DNA from: Alcanivorax sp.
Lineage (GTDB): Bacteria; Pseudomonadota; Gammaproteobacteria; Pseudomonadales; Alcanivoracaceae
Direction of reading: 5' to 3'
NCBI RefSeq assembly: GCF_002733835.1
Contig: NZ_NVWY01000039.1
Span: forward strand, 1-47,327
Length of the DNA: 47,327 nt
Both the position numbers and the translations under genes were made by a program. Each line of letters starts with the position of its first letter. The first letter of the stretch is position 1. Shown here piece after piece: positions 8,054 to 18,248 of the stretch. Below the pieces are notes generated by a model. That model was not told the DNA's origin. It worked only from the letters and a program-made list of their open reading frames with translations, and ran no database searches.

Positions 8054-9515
8054 TGTCCATCAAATAGCGGGTGAGCATGGGCACAGGGCGGCCGGTGGCG
8101 CCTTTGTTCATGCCGCCGCTGACCCAGGCGGTGCCAGCGATGTCCAGATGCGCCCATTTCACGTCTTTGGTGAAGCGGGACAGGAAGCACGCGGCGGTGA
8201 TGGAGCCGGCCTTGGGGCCGCCAATGTTCTGCATGTCGGCGAAGGGACTGTCCAGCTGGCTTTGGTACTCGTCCCACAGGGGCATGGGCCAGCCGCGGTC
8301 GCCGGTTTCCTTGCCCGCGGTGAGCAGGGCTTCGCTGAGTGCATCATCGTTGGCGTAAACCGCCTGGGCATGGGCGCCCAGTGCCACCACGCAGGCGCCG
8401 GTGAGTGTGGCGATGTCGATGACGGTATGTGGCTTGTGCTTCTGCTGCACATAGGTCAGCGCATCACACAGCACCAGACGGCCTTCTGCATCGGTGTTGA
8501 GGATCTCCACGGTCTGCCCGGACAGGGTCTTGACGATGTCCCCGGGACGGGCGGCCCGCCCGTCCGGCATGTTTTCTGCGGCGGCCACGACGGCGACCAG
8601 ATGGATCGGCAGGCCCAGCTCACACACGGTCTTTACGGAGCCGAAAACGCTGGCGGCACCGCCCATGTCGTATTTCATTTCATCCATGGTGGCACCGGGT
8701 TTCAGGGAGATGCCACCGGTGTCGAAGGTGATGCCTTTGCCCACCAGAGCAACGGGGCCTTGTTTGGTCGGTTTGGCGCCTTTGTACTCCATCACGATGA
8801 TCTGGCCCTGGCGTTCGGACCCTTTGGCCACCGCATGGAAGGCGCCCATGCCCATTTTTTCCGCCTGTGCCTGGCTCAGCACTTTCACGGTAAGTTTTTC
8901 GTAGTCCTTGGCCATGTCGCGGGCCACGCCGCTCAGGTATTCCGGGTAGCAGTCATTGGGGGGCAGGTTGCCCAGATCCCGGGCCAGATTGACCCCAACA
9001 CCGACCGCCTTGCCGGTTTTGTGTGCCTTGGCAAGCGCAGGTTCTTTACCCGCGTGACAAAAGGTCAGTTTGGCCAGTTTGCTGGCCGGTGCCGGATTGC
9101 TGCGGTAGGCGTCGAAACGGTAGGTGTTTTCTTCCACTACCCGACTGCCTTCGCGAACTTGCCATTCCTGTGTTTGGGGCAGGGAGTTATCCAACAGCCA
9201 CAGGGCCTGTTTCACCGGGGCGGCGGTCAGGGTTTTGGTCGCTTTTTGTACCAGGGAGAGCCAGCCCTGGTCACTAAGCGGGCTATCGCCGGTGCCGACC
9301 AGCAGCAGGCGGGCCGCGTTGACGCCAGCGGGGGTATGCAGCCAACTCATTTGACCTTTGCTTGCGCTGAAATCGCCGGCCTTCATGAACTGGGCAATGT
9401 GTTCGCGGGTGCTGTCGGGCAGGGCTTCGGGAAGATCATTTTTCTTGCTCAGCAGTACGACCAGGGCGTCTGCCTTGCTTTTTTCCAGGGGCTTGTTGCT
9501 TACTGCGAAGTCCAT
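8046..9515 (-). CDS. pepA: Leucyl aminopeptidase (cytosol aminopeptidase, M17)
   Basis: A 489-residue, two-metal M17 aminopeptidase that removes N-terminal residues in the cytoplasm; homologues also bind DNA and help XerCD recombination. The signature NTDAEGRL is at 340-347. Upstream are the metal and catalytic region LVGKGITFDTGGISLKPG (258-274) and MKYDMGGAASV (280-290). Length matches the family. TGGAGA stands before the ATG. It is transcribed divergently from lptF and begins a run with holC and valS. Its last codons lie inside a heptad array. Confidence 0.97.
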   Translation of the reverse strand: MDFAVSNKPLEKSKADALVVLLSKKNDLPEALPDSTREHIAQFMKAGDFSASKGQMSWLHTPAGVNAARLLLVGTGDSPLSDQGWLSLVQKATKTLTAAPVKQALWLLDNSLPQTQEWQVREGSRVVEENTYRFDAYRSNPAPASKLAKLTFCHAGKEPALAKAHKTGKAVGVGVNLARDLGNLPPNDCYPEYLSGVARDMAKDYEKLTVKVLSQAQAEKMGMGAFHAVAKGSERQGQIIVMEYKGAKPTKQGPVALVGKGITFDTGGISLKPGATMDEMKYDMGGAASVFGSVKTVCELGLPIHLVAVVAAAENMPDGRAARPGDIVKTLSGQTVEILNTDAEGRLVLCDALTYVQQKHKPHTVIDIATLTGACVVALGAHAQAVYANDDALSEALLTAGKETGDRGWPMPLWDEYQSQLDSPFADMQNIGGPKAGSITAACFLSRFTKDVKWAHLDIAGTAWVSGGMNKGATGRPVPMLTRYLMDNA

Positions 9516-9779
9516 GCTGTCTCCAGATCAAGAAAAGGGTGGGGCGCGGTTCACCCGATAAATAAAGGAAATAGTGGGCCGTCACGCGCGGAAACGCAAT
9601 CCGTTCAGCGCTATCCACCGGTGGCCTTGTTCACACGGGATTATCACCTTGGTCGAGCACTCAGTTACACTAGGTGGCATTCACTGCTGCCGCAGGCGTT
9701 TTTGCCCGGCGGTGTGTGCCGGGCTGTGGGTTATTCACCTGCCGTTATTGTGCCCGGTGCGTTTTGCAGACAGCAATGA
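9516..9779. other. pepA-lptF divergent promoter region
   Basis: This 264-bp gap must hold promoters for both directions, but I see no convincing -35/-10 pair. It contains a perfect 7-bp GC hairpin (GCCCGGC at 9704-9710 with GCCGGGC at 9718-9724) in the lptF leader, with no T tract after it on the plus strand. Confidence 0.4.
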
Positions 9780-10898
9780 GTGGGCCTGCCCTTGATTCTT
9801 CATCGATATATTAACCGGCAAGTGTTCATGACCACGGTACTGGTCACCTTTATTCTGGTGATGGTGCTGGTCAGTGGGCGCTTTATCAAATACCTGGCGG
9901 AAGCCGCGGCCGGTGAAATTGCCGCCGATGCCTTGTTCCTGGTGATGGCGTTCCGCATGCCGGAATTCCTGCAGATGATCGTTCCTCTGAGCTTGTACAT
10001 CGCCTTGCTGCTGGTGCTGGGGCGCATGCACATGGACAACGAAATGGTGGTGCTGCAGGCCGGTGGGCAGGGTAACGGCCGGGTGGTGCGTTCGCTGGTG
10101 GTGCCCATCTTGATGGCCACCACTCTGGTGGGCATGTTTTCTCTCTACGTCACGCCGCGCGGGGATGCAGAGGTAAACCGGATTTTTGAGGAGCAAAAGG
10201 ACCGATCGGTGCTGGAGCTGCTTACCCCGGGGCGGTTTCACGTCAAAGGTTCCAGTGATTCCCAGCGCGCCACCTATGCGGAACACCTGAACCGGGAAAA
10301 GGGGGTTCTGGAAAGTGTATTCGTAGCCGATGCCCGTTTTGAAAGCCAGGGCGAGGCCGGTCGCTTGCTCACCGTCTGGGCGAAAAGCGGCAAGCTGGTG
10401 GTGGAAGAGGGCATCAGTTACCTGCTGCTGACGGACGGTTTCCAGTATCAGGGCAAGCCGGGCCAGCTGGACTACAAGGAAGTGGGCTTCAAGGAAGCCC
10501 GTGTGCGTATTGGTGGCGAAAAAACCGATAGTCGCCCCCCCAAAGTGCGGGGGCGCTCTACCCAGGAGCTGGTGGATCAGCGAGCCGACAACAAGGCGGC
10601 GCTGGCGGAGCTGCAGTGGCGCCTCTCGCTGATTCTCACCGTGCCGATCATGGCGCTGGCGGCGATTCCGCTGGCGCGGGTCAATCCGCGGCAAGGCCGC
10701 TTTTATCGTCTTATTCCCGCGGTACTGGGTTATATGTTGTACGTGGGCATGTTGCTGGTATGTCGCAGCGCCATTGAAGACCATAAAGGGGCGCTGCCCT
10801 GGTACCTGAGCATGATCTGGATCCACCTGAGCGCTGGGGCGGTGGTCTTCCTGCTCTACTTTGGCCGGCGCCTGTTCCGGCGGAGGGCGCGCTCATGA
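9780..10898 (+). CDS. lptF: LPS export ABC transporter permease LptF
   Basis: 372 residues or slightly fewer. LptF pairs with LptG and the ATPase LptB to lift lipopolysaccharide from the inner membrane to LptC. There are three transmembrane segments in the N-terminal 115 residues (ending in FSLYVTPRGDAE), a periplasmic beta-jellyroll (about 130-265), then three more segments (from SLILTVPIMALAAIPLARVNPRQGRF on), which is the YjgP/YjgQ family layout. The start is uncertain: GTG at 9780 gives MGLPLILHRY, while TTG at 9792 gives an ILHRYINR start closer to homologues and has GAGTGGG upstream. The end overlaps lptG by 4 bp (ATGA). Confidence 0.95.
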   Translation: MGLPLILHRYINRQVFMTTVLVTFILVMVLVSGRFIKYLAEAAAGEIAADALFLVMAFRMPEFLQMIVPLSLYIALLLVLGRMHMDNEMVVLQAGGQGNGRVVRSLVVPILMATTLVGMFSLYVTPRGDAEVNRIFEEQKDRSVLELLTPGRFHVKGSSDSQRATYAEHLNREKGVLESVFVADARFESQGEAGRLLTVWAKSGKLVVEEGISYLLLTDGFQYQGKPGQLDYKEVGFKEARVRIGGEKTDSRPPKVRGRSTQELVDQRADNKAALAELQWRLSLILTVPIMALAAIPLARVNPRQGRFYRLIPAVLGYMLYVGMLLVCRSAIEDHKGALPWYLSMIWIHLSAGAVVFLLYFGRRLFRRRARS

Positions 10899-11956
10899 GA
10901 TTGCTCAAGCGTTACTTCTGGCGGGCGGTGATGATTCCGACTCTGGCCATACTGTTTATTATTGTCGGGCTGGATTGTCTGTTCGGCTTTGTTTATGAGC
11001 TGGAGTTTCTCCGCGGCAATTATCAGGTCATGGAAGCGTTGCAGTTTATCCTGACTACCACGCCGCGACGCTTTTACGAGTACATGCCCATGGCCATTTT
11101 GCTGGGCACCCTGATTGGTCTGGGGCTGCTGGCCAATAGCGGTGAGCTGTCGGTGATTCGTGCGGCCGGGGTTTCCACCCTGAAAGTGAGCTGGCTGGTA
11201 CTGCGCCCGGTGTTGATGCTGATCATCCTGTCGATTCCCCTGGGCGAATACCTGACGCCTTACAGCGAGCAGGTGGCGCAGAGTAACCGTTCCATGGCTG
11301 AGGGGGGCGGTGAAGCGTTGCGCTCCAAGTACGGCTACTGGCATCGGGAAGGGCCGGAATTTATTCATATCAATGCCGTGCAGCCCAATGGTGTGCTGCA
11401 CGGTTTGACCCGCTATCGCTTCAGTGATGGCCAGAAACTGACAGAAACCCAATATGTGGAGCGGGCGATCTATCAAGGGGATTTCTGGTCGCTGGAGGGT
11501 ATCCACGGCACCCGGCTGTTCGAGGATCACGCTGAAACCTACCAGAAAGATCAGGGCGAATGGCAAACAGAACTGACGCCGCAGCTGCTCAGCATCGTGG
11601 TGCTCAAGCCGGACAATCTGGCGCTGGTCAAGCTGCTGGAATATACCCGTTACCTGAAGCGTCAGGGTCTGGAAACCGCAGACTATATGCTTAGCTTCTG
11701 GCAGAAACTGTTCATGCCGCTGGCGACCATTGGCATGGTGCTGATCGCCATCTCCTTTGTGTTCGGCCCCTTGCGGGAAGTGACCATGGGCCTGCGGCTG
11801 ACGGCGGGTATCGTCGCCGGGTTGATCTTCCATTACGGCCAGCAATTCTTCGGCCAGTTGTCGCTGGTCTTCCATACTGACCCGCTTCTGGCCGCCATCC
11901 TGCCGCCGTCCCTGTGTCTGGTGCTGGGTATCTGGCTACTGCAGCGAGTGCGATGA
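10895..11956 (+). CDS. lptG: LPS export ABC transporter permease LptG
   Basis: 353 residues. It is the second permease of the LptB2FG complex in the inner membrane. The N-terminus MRLLKRYFWRAV leads into a transmembrane segment. The family-typical YEYMPMAILLGTLIGLGLLA region is near 65-85, then AANSGELSVIRAAGVS, the coupling-helix region. A periplasmic domain fills about 125-265, and three C-terminal segments finish the protein (KLFMPLATIGMVLIAISFVF). GGAGGG lies 8 nt before the ATG inside the lptF end. Confidence 0.96.
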   Translation: MRLLKRYFWRAVMIPTLAILFIIVGLDCLFGFVYELEFLRGNYQVMEALQFILTTTPRRFYEYMPMAILLGTLIGLGLLANSGELSVIRAAGVSTLKVSWLVLRPVLMLIILSIPLGEYLTPYSEQVAQSNRSMAEGGGEALRSKYGYWHREGPEFIHINAVQPNGVLHGLTRYRFSDGQKLTETQYVERAIYQGDFWSLEGIHGTRLFEDHAETYQKDQGEWQTELTPQLLSIVVLKPDNLALVKLLEYTRYLKRQGLETADYMLSFWQKLFMPLATIGMVLIAISFVFGPLREVTMGLRLTAGIVAGLIFHYGQQFFGQLSLVFHTDPLLAAILPPSLCLVLGIWLLQRVR

Positions 11957-11957
11957 G

Positions 11958-12662
11958 ATGAGCTGCTGGCGGGGGCTGGGACGCACCCATGCAGGCCGCC
12001 GGTCGGCCAATGAAGACGCGCTGGTGTGCCGTGACGGCGAGGGCCTGTGGGCCGTTATTGATGGCATGGGCGGGCATGATGCCGGCGACCTTGCCGCCAC
12101 CATGATCCGTCATGCACTGGAAAATCTTGCCCTCGGGGGAGGTATTGCCCACCGGTTGCTGGCGGTGGATGCCGCCCTGCAAAGCGCCAACCATGCCATC
12201 CGTCACCACGCCGCCATGCACCTGGGAAGCAAGCCCATGGGGGCGACGGTTGTCGTGCTGCTGATTCATGATGGCGAGGCTGGGGTGCTGTGGGCCGGCG
12301 ATGCCCGGCTTTACCGGCATGACCCGTCGCGCACCAGTGCCATCACCAAGGACCACACCCCTGTGCAGGCACTGGTGGACGCAGGTGAGCTCAACGAAGA
12401 AGAGGCCATGTGCCATCCCCGTAGCCACGTGATTTATCAGGCCATTGGTAATGGCGACAAGCTGAAACTGGAACAAATCCGGTTTGCGGTAGAGGCTGGC
12501 CAGCAATTCCTGCTGACCACCGATGGCGTGCATTCTGTGCTGCGGTTGCCTGAGATACATCAATTGCTGGTCGAGGGTGCCAGCGAGTCCGCCATTCTCA
12601 AGGCGGCCTTGAATGCGGGTAGCCGGGATAACGTGACCGCGATCAAAATTGCTTTCGGTTAA
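11958..12662 (+). CDS. PP2C-family serine/threonine protein phosphatase
   Basis: 234 residues, the size of bacterial Stp/PppA phosphatases. Metal-binding motifs are complete: SANEDALVC near 17-25, AVIDGMGGHDAGD near 32-45, LLTTDGVHSVL near 180, and SRDNVTAI near the end. The family uses Mn/Mg to remove phosphate from Ser/Thr. The start codon lies 1 bp after the lptG stop, so it is probably co-transcribed with lptFG. No partner kinase, FHA-domain protein or type VI secretion gene is visible nearby, which is where such phosphatases often lie. The substrate is unknown. Confidence 0.9.
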   Translation: MSCWRGLGRTHAGRRSANEDALVCRDGEGLWAVIDGMGGHDAGDLAATMIRHALENLALGGGIAHRLLAVDAALQSANHAIRHHAAMHLGSKPMGATVVVLLIHDGEAGVLWAGDARLYRHDPSRTSAITKDHTPVQALVDAGELNEEEAMCHPRSHVIYQAIGNGDKLKLEQIRFAVEAGQQFLLTTDGVHSVLRLPEIHQLLVEGASESAILKAALNAGSRDNVTAIKIAFG

Positions 12663-12693
12663 CGTAAAGGCTGGAAAAGCCGTGAAGGGCTGG

Positions 12694-12699
12694 TATACT
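12694..12699 (+). promoter_or_regulatory. Possible -10 element of the tRNA-Leu gene
   Basis: TATACT lies 12 bp before the tRNA, at the right distance for a sigma-70 promoter and followed by a GC-rich discriminator. The -35 region (around CTGGAA) is weak. Confidence 0.4.
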
Positions 12700-12710
12700 C
12701 GCGCCCCACT

Positions 12711-12797
12711 GCCAGAGTGGTGGAATTGGTAGACACGACGGATTCAAAATCCGTTGCCTTCACGGGCGTGCCGGTTCAAGTCCGGCCTCTGGTACCA
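12711..12797 (+). tRNA. tRNA-Leu, anticodon CAA
   Basis: An 87-nt tRNA with the long variable arm of type II tRNAs. The acceptor GCCAGAG pairs with CTCTGGT (G1-U72 wobble, as in E. coli tRNA-Leu UAA). The anticodon stem ACGGA/TCCGT encloses loop TTCAAAA, so the anticodon is CAA at 12745-12747. GGTTCAAGTCC is the T loop, and the encoded ACCA end is present. Confidence 0.97.
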
Positions 12798-12808
12798 AAC
12801 AATAAAAG

Positions 12809-12832
12809 AGCCCGCTTCCAGCGGGCTTTTTT
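12809..12832 (+). terminator. Terminator after tRNA-Leu
   Basis: Stem AGCCCGC / GCGGGCT with loop TTCCA and six T, 12 bp after the tRNA. Confidence 0.9.
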
Positions 12833-12888
12833 ATGTCGGGCGTCTCCGGGCTCTCGATAGCTCAAACTCGTCTGTCCAGGAGAGTGTC

Positions 12889-13371
12889 ATGACCGAATAT
12901 GCCCCGCCCGCCGGTTTGCTTAAGCGCTTGATGGCGCTGGTCTATGATGGCTTTCTGGTGCTCGCCTTGTGGTTTGTGACTACGGGTATCTTCGTGCTGG
13001 TCTATCCCAAAACCGGGTTGCCGATGGAAGATATTAATGGCGTCACCCGCGCTGCGCCGGACTACCTGAAGGGGATTCTGCTGCCGCTGCTGCTGGTGGA
13101 AACCTGGTTGTTCTATGCCTGGTTCTGGATGCGTGGCGGCCAGACCCTTGGCATGCGTGCCTGGCGGTTGCAGGTGCGGGACTATCGCGGTGGGCCGGTT
13201 AAGCTCTGGCAGACCCTGGCTCGCTTTCTGGGTGCCTGCGTGTCGTGGGGCCTGTTCGGGGCCGGCTATCTGGTGGTGCTGATCGCGCCGCATCAAACGC
13301 TTCACGATCGCCTGTCCGCCACGGCCACCGTTCAACTGCCGAAACAGGCAAAAGGCAAGAAAACGGATTGA
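12889..13371 (+). CDS. RDD family integral membrane protein
   Basis: 160 residues. The start at 12889 has AGGAGAG upstream; a longer frame would begin inside the tRNA and is rejected. The RDD signature is seen as LLKRLMALVYDGFLV (Arg12/13 and Asp20) in the first membrane segment. Further hydrophobic segments are at about 19-38, 61-80 and 114-136. MRGGQTLGMRAWRLQV (81-96) and PHQTLHDRLSAT near 138-149 are also typical of the family. RDD proteins have been linked to transport and ion homeostasis, but no role can be assigned here. A basic tail (KQAKGKK) ends the protein. Confidence 0.85.
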   Translation: MTEYAPPAGLLKRLMALVYDGFLVLALWFVTTGIFVLVYPKTGLPMEDINGVTRAAPDYLKGILLPLLLVETWLFYAWFWMRGGQTLGMRAWRLQVRDYRGGPVKLWQTLARFLGACVSWGLFGAGYLVVLIAPHQTLHDRLSATATVQLPKQAKGKKTD

Positions 13372-13438
13372 CCACAGAGAGCACAGGGTTCACTGAGGGA
13401 AAAGCAGGGTTTTCTCTGTCCCTCTGTGCTCTCTGTGG
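13371..13438. repeat. Inverted CACAGAG-type heptad repeat
   Basis: CCACAGAGAGCACA (13372-13385) is the perfect reverse complement of TGTGCTCTCTGTGG (13425-13438). The arms have a rough 7-bp rhythm (ACCACAG, AGAGCAC, AGGGTTC, ACTGAGG). The repeat starts 1 bp after the RDD stop and may also end its transcript. Confidence 0.75.
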
Positions 13439-14540
13439 AGAAACAGCTTTTGATCCTGCTTTCGCTGCCGGGTATCCTTGCTCTCCCTTGAACTTCCGTG
13501 CCGGTACAGTACGTGAACGTCGACGATTTTGATTTTGAGCTCCCCGACGGGTTGATTGCCCGCCATCCGCCTGCTGAGCGCCGTGATGCGCGCCTGTTGG
13601 CGCTTACCCGCGATGCGCTGCTGCATCAGCAGTTTCCTGATCTGCTTGCCCATGTGCACCCCGGCGATCTGTTGATCTTCAACGATACCCGCGTGATTCC
13701 TGCCCGGCTGTTTGGCCAGAAGGAAAGCGGTGGCAAGGTTGAAGTGTTGATCGAACGGGTGGTGGATGACCACGAGGCTCTCGCCCATGTGCGCGCCTCC
13801 AAATCACCCAAGCCGGGAACTTGGCTGGAATTTGATGAGGGCATTCGTGCCCAGGTGACGGGGCGTCGTGACGCCCTGTTCATTTTGCAGTTCTCGCTAC
13901 CGGGCCAAGGCTGCGACACGCTGCTGGCGGCACTGGAGAAAATCGGTCATGTGCCGTTACCGCCGTATATCGACCGTCCGGATGAGGATGGCGATATGGA
14001 GCGCTACCAGACGGTCTATGCCCGCGAACCCGGCGCTGTGGCGGCCCCGACCGCCGGCTTGCATTTTGACGATGCGATGCTGGCGGCCCTGGAGCAGCAC
14101 GGGGTTGATATCGGTTTTGTCACCCTCCATGTAGGAGCAGGGACGTTCCAGCCGGTGCGCGTGGACAAGGTGGAAGACCATCACATGCACAGTGAGCGTT
14201 ACCAGATCCCCGATTCCCTGGTTGAGCAAGTGGCCCAGGCCCATGCCCGGGGCGGCCGGGTGGTGGCGGTTGGAACCACCGCGCTGCGGGCGCTGGAAGC
14301 GGCCAGCCAGTCCGGTGGTTTGCAAACCGGGCAGGGCGAGACGGATATCTTTATCTATCCGGGTTACCGGTTCCGGCTGGTGGATGCCCTGGTGACCAAC
14401 TTCCACTTACCCAAATCGACGCTGCTGATGTTGATCAGTGCCTTTGCGGGTCGTGATCGGGTGATGAACGCCTATCAGGCGGCGATTGAGGCCCAGTACC
14501 GTTTTTTCAGCTACGGCGATGCCATGTTTATTGAGGGGAT

Positions 14541-15814
<1,274 letters not shown>

Positions 15815-15837
15815 CTATTTATCGATTGGAGTATTCA

Positions 15838-16200
15838 ATGAACATCGCAATGCGTTCCCTGCTGGCCCTGTTGGCCACTGCCATGGTTTCTCCGGCGTTT
15901 GCAGCCCCTGCTGCCCCTGCCGGTCCGGGCGGTGTGGAGCTGATCATGCTGGTCGTGATGATGGTGGTTTTCTATTTTTTCCTGATTCGCCCGCAGCAGA
16001 AGCGTGCCAAGGAACACAAAAACCTGGTCCAGAGCCTGAGCAAGGGTGATGAAGTGGTCACCAGCGGTGGCATCCTGGGCAAGGTGGCGAAAGTCACCGA
16101 TGATTTTGTGGTGGTGGAAATCAGCAACAACCTGGAAATCAAACTGCAGAAAAGCAGCGTCCAGGCCACTCTGCCCAAAGGCACCATCAAGTCGATCTAG
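15838..16200 (+). CDS. yajC: Preprotein translocase subunit YajC
   Basis: 120 residues. YajC is part of the SecDF-YajC accessory complex in the inner membrane. It has a hydrophobic, signal-like N-terminus (1-22), one main transmembrane segment (VELIMLVVMMVVFYFFLIRP) and the conserved cytoplasmic region RPQQKRAKEHKNLVQSLSKG, then GDEVVTSGGILGKV. I take ATG at 15838, which has TTGGAG 7 nt upstream; TTG at 15826 is part of that ribosome site. Confidence 0.97.
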   Translation: MNIAMRSLLALLATAMVSPAFAAPAAPAGPGGVELIMLVVMMVVFYFFLIRPQQKRAKEHKNLVQSLSKGDEVVTSGGILGKVAKVTDDFVVVEISNNLEIKLQKSSVQATLPKGTIKSI

Positions 16201-16209
16201 AAGAATAGC

Positions 16210-16233
16210 AGCCCCGTCTTGAGCGGGGCTTTT
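16210..16233 (+). terminator. Hairpin terminator after yajC
   Basis: AGCCCCG / CGGGGCT stem with loop TCTTGAG, followed by TTTT. It probably attenuates rather than fully ends transcription into secD. Confidence 0.75.
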
Positions 16234-16360
16234 GCTGTTGCAGTAACGCCAGCAAAACCCAATGTATCGAGCGGTTGATTAATCGTGCATGCCGGCCGCC
16301 TTTTTTCGGCGCTCCACGCACTGTCGCACTATTAAAAAACCGGCACTACCGGAAAGAACT

Positions 16361-18241
16361 ATGACCCGCTATCCACGCTGGAAATTTTTCCTGCTTTTGG
16401 CTGCCCTCGTTGTTTGCGGCCTTTATGCGCTCCCTAATTTGTACCCGGATGCCCCCGCTATCCAGATCAGCCATTCCGAGGCGGGTGGTGAGGTGTCTGA
16501 TGTGGCCAGGCAGCGAGTGCTCGGCGCTCTGGATGATGCTGGCCTGAGCCACGGTGACGGCGAAATCGTGGGGAGCTCACTGCTGGTGCGTATGGGCGAT
16601 ACCGAAGCGCAGCTGCGGGCCAAGGACATCGCTGCGGCGACACTGGGCGATAACTACGTGGTGGCTTTGAACCTGGCGGCCACCACGCCTCAGTGGCTGC
16701 GTGAGATCGGCGCCAGCCCCATGAACCTGGGCCTGGATTTGCGTGGCGGGGTGCACTTCCTGCTACAGGTGGACATGGACTCGGTGGTGAAGAGCCGCAT
16801 GGAAGCCTGGGAAGGTACTGCCAAGCTGACTCTGCGTGACGCGGGGGTGCGTTACCGCGCGGTGTCTGTGGATGGCACCACCCTGACCGCCACCTTTGCC
16901 GACCAGGTGGCTGCGGACGCCGCCCGTGCGCCGCTGCGTCAGGCGCTGGACAAGCTGGCCATGCAGCCGGCCGGTGATAGCCCGAAAATTGTCATGACGC
17001 TGAACGAAACGGCCCTGAAGGAAATGCAGGATTACGCCGTGGACCAGAACCGTACCGCGCTGAACAAGCGGGTCAATGAATTGGGTGTGGCGGAAGCCGT
17101 GGTGCAGCGCCAGGGTGCAGACCGCATCGTGGTGCAGCTGCCGGGGATTCAGGATGCGGCCACCGCCCGCCGGATTCTGGGCCGCACCGCGACCCTGGAA
17201 TTCCGTCTGGTAGACAACAGTGTGTCTTCTGCCCGCCTGCGTTCCGGCATGGCGCCTCCCGGCCTGGAATTCTTCCCGTTCAAGGGACAAGAGGGCCGTA
17301 TCGTCGCGTTGAATAAATCCAGCATCGCCACCGGTGATCAGGTGATCGATGCCAAGATGGGCTTCGATCAGCAGAACGGTCAGCCGGAAGTGAATGTGAC
17401 ACTGGATTCCGATGGCGCCCGCCGCATGCAGCGTGTAACCGGCAAGAACGTGGGTAACCCCATGGGCGTGCTGTTTATTGAAACCAAGACCGACGTGAAA
17501 AAGGTGATCGACGAGGACGGCAACAGCGTTGATCAGATGACCAGCAGCACGGACAAGTATGTGATCAATGTGGCTACCATCCAGAGCACCTTGGGCAGCC
17601 GCTTCCGGATTACCGGGCTGGATAACCCCGCCGAAGCCTCCGAGTTGGCATTGCTGCTGCGGGCGGGTTCTCTGGCGGCGCCGGTGAGCATCGTGGAAGA
17701 GCGCACCGTGGGCCCGAGCCTGGGGGCGGAAAACATCGAAGCCGGCCTCAAGTCCATGGCGCTGGGTCTGTCGCTGGTGCTGGTCTTCATGATGATCTGG
17801 TACAAGCTGTTTGGCCTGATTGCCAACGTGGCCCTGTTGGGTAACCTGGTGATTATTGTCGGCGTCATGTCGTTGATCCCCGGTGCCACCATGACCTTGC
17901 CGGGGATCGCCGGTATCGTGCTGACCGTGGGGATGGCGGTGGATGCCAACGTACTGATCTTCGAGCGTATTCGTGAAGATTTGCGGCGGGGGCTCAGTCC
18001 GCGCCAGGCTATCGAAGAGGGTTACGCTCGTGCATTTACCACCATTCTTGATGCCAACATTACCACCCTGATTGTGGCGGTGATTCTATTTGCAGCCGGT
18101 ACCGGTTCGGTGCAGGGCTTCGCGGTTACGCTGTTCATCGGCATCCTCACCTCCATGTTCACGGCGATTATCGGCACCCGTGCCATGGCAGAAATGATTT
18201 ACGGTCGAGGCGCCCGCGCCCCGAGCAAACTGAGCATCTGA
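16361..18241 (+). CDS. secD: Protein translocase subunit SecD
   Basis: 626 residues (E. coli 615). SecD and SecF use the proton gradient to help pull secreted proteins across the membrane. The N-terminal transmembrane segment is at about 7-25. The D1 motif DLRGGVHFLLQVD is near 128-140, followed by the large periplasmic domain. Five membrane segments follow from about residue 465, including GMAVDANVLIFERIRED (motif D5). GGAAAG lies before the ATG; the longer upstream frame is rejected. secF starts 7 bp later. Confidence 0.98.
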   Translation: MTRYPRWKFFLLLAALVVCGLYALPNLYPDAPAIQISHSEAGGEVSDVARQRVLGALDDAGLSHGDGEIVGSSLLVRMGDTEAQLRAKDIAAATLGDNYVVALNLAATTPQWLREIGASPMNLGLDLRGGVHFLLQVDMDSVVKSRMEAWEGTAKLTLRDAGVRYRAVSVDGTTLTATFADQVAADAARAPLRQALDKLAMQPAGDSPKIVMTLNETALKEMQDYAVDQNRTALNKRVNELGVAEAVVQRQGADRIVVQLPGIQDAATARRILGRTATLEFRLVDNSVSSARLRSGMAPPGLEFFPFKGQEGRIVALNKSSIATGDQVIDAKMGFDQQNGQPEVNVTLDSDGARRMQRVTGKNVGNPMGVLFIETKTDVKKVIDEDGNSVDQMTSSTDKYVINVATIQSTLGSRFRITGLDNPAEASELALLLRAGSLAAPVSIVEERTVGPSLGAENIEAGLKSMALGLSLVLVFMMIWYKLFGLIANVALLGNLVIIVGVMSLIPGATMTLPGIAGIVLTVGMAVDANVLIFERIREDLRRGLSPRQAIEEGYARAFTTILDANITTLIVAVILFAAGTGSVQGFAVTLFIGILTSMFTAIIGTRAMAEMIYGRGARAPSKLSI

Positions 18242-18248
18242 GGCGGTT

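Noticed and set aside
9704..9724. GC hairpin before lptF as a terminator
   Set aside because: No T tract follows on the plus strand, and the minus strand has A residues after it.
7962..9779. 605-codon open frame on plus opposite pepA
   Set aside because: It is the antisense shadow of a clear M17 aminopeptidase. Its product is rich in Gly, His and Gln and matches no fold I know. GC-rich codon use keeps the opposite frame open.
12711..12797. tRNA-Leu as a prophage or island attachment site
   Set aside because: No integrase, no direct repeat of the tRNA 3' end and no change of gene type on either side.
12754..12888. N-terminal extension of the RDD protein
   Set aside because: It would start inside tRNA-Leu and run through its terminator. 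ATG at 12889 has a good ribosome site.
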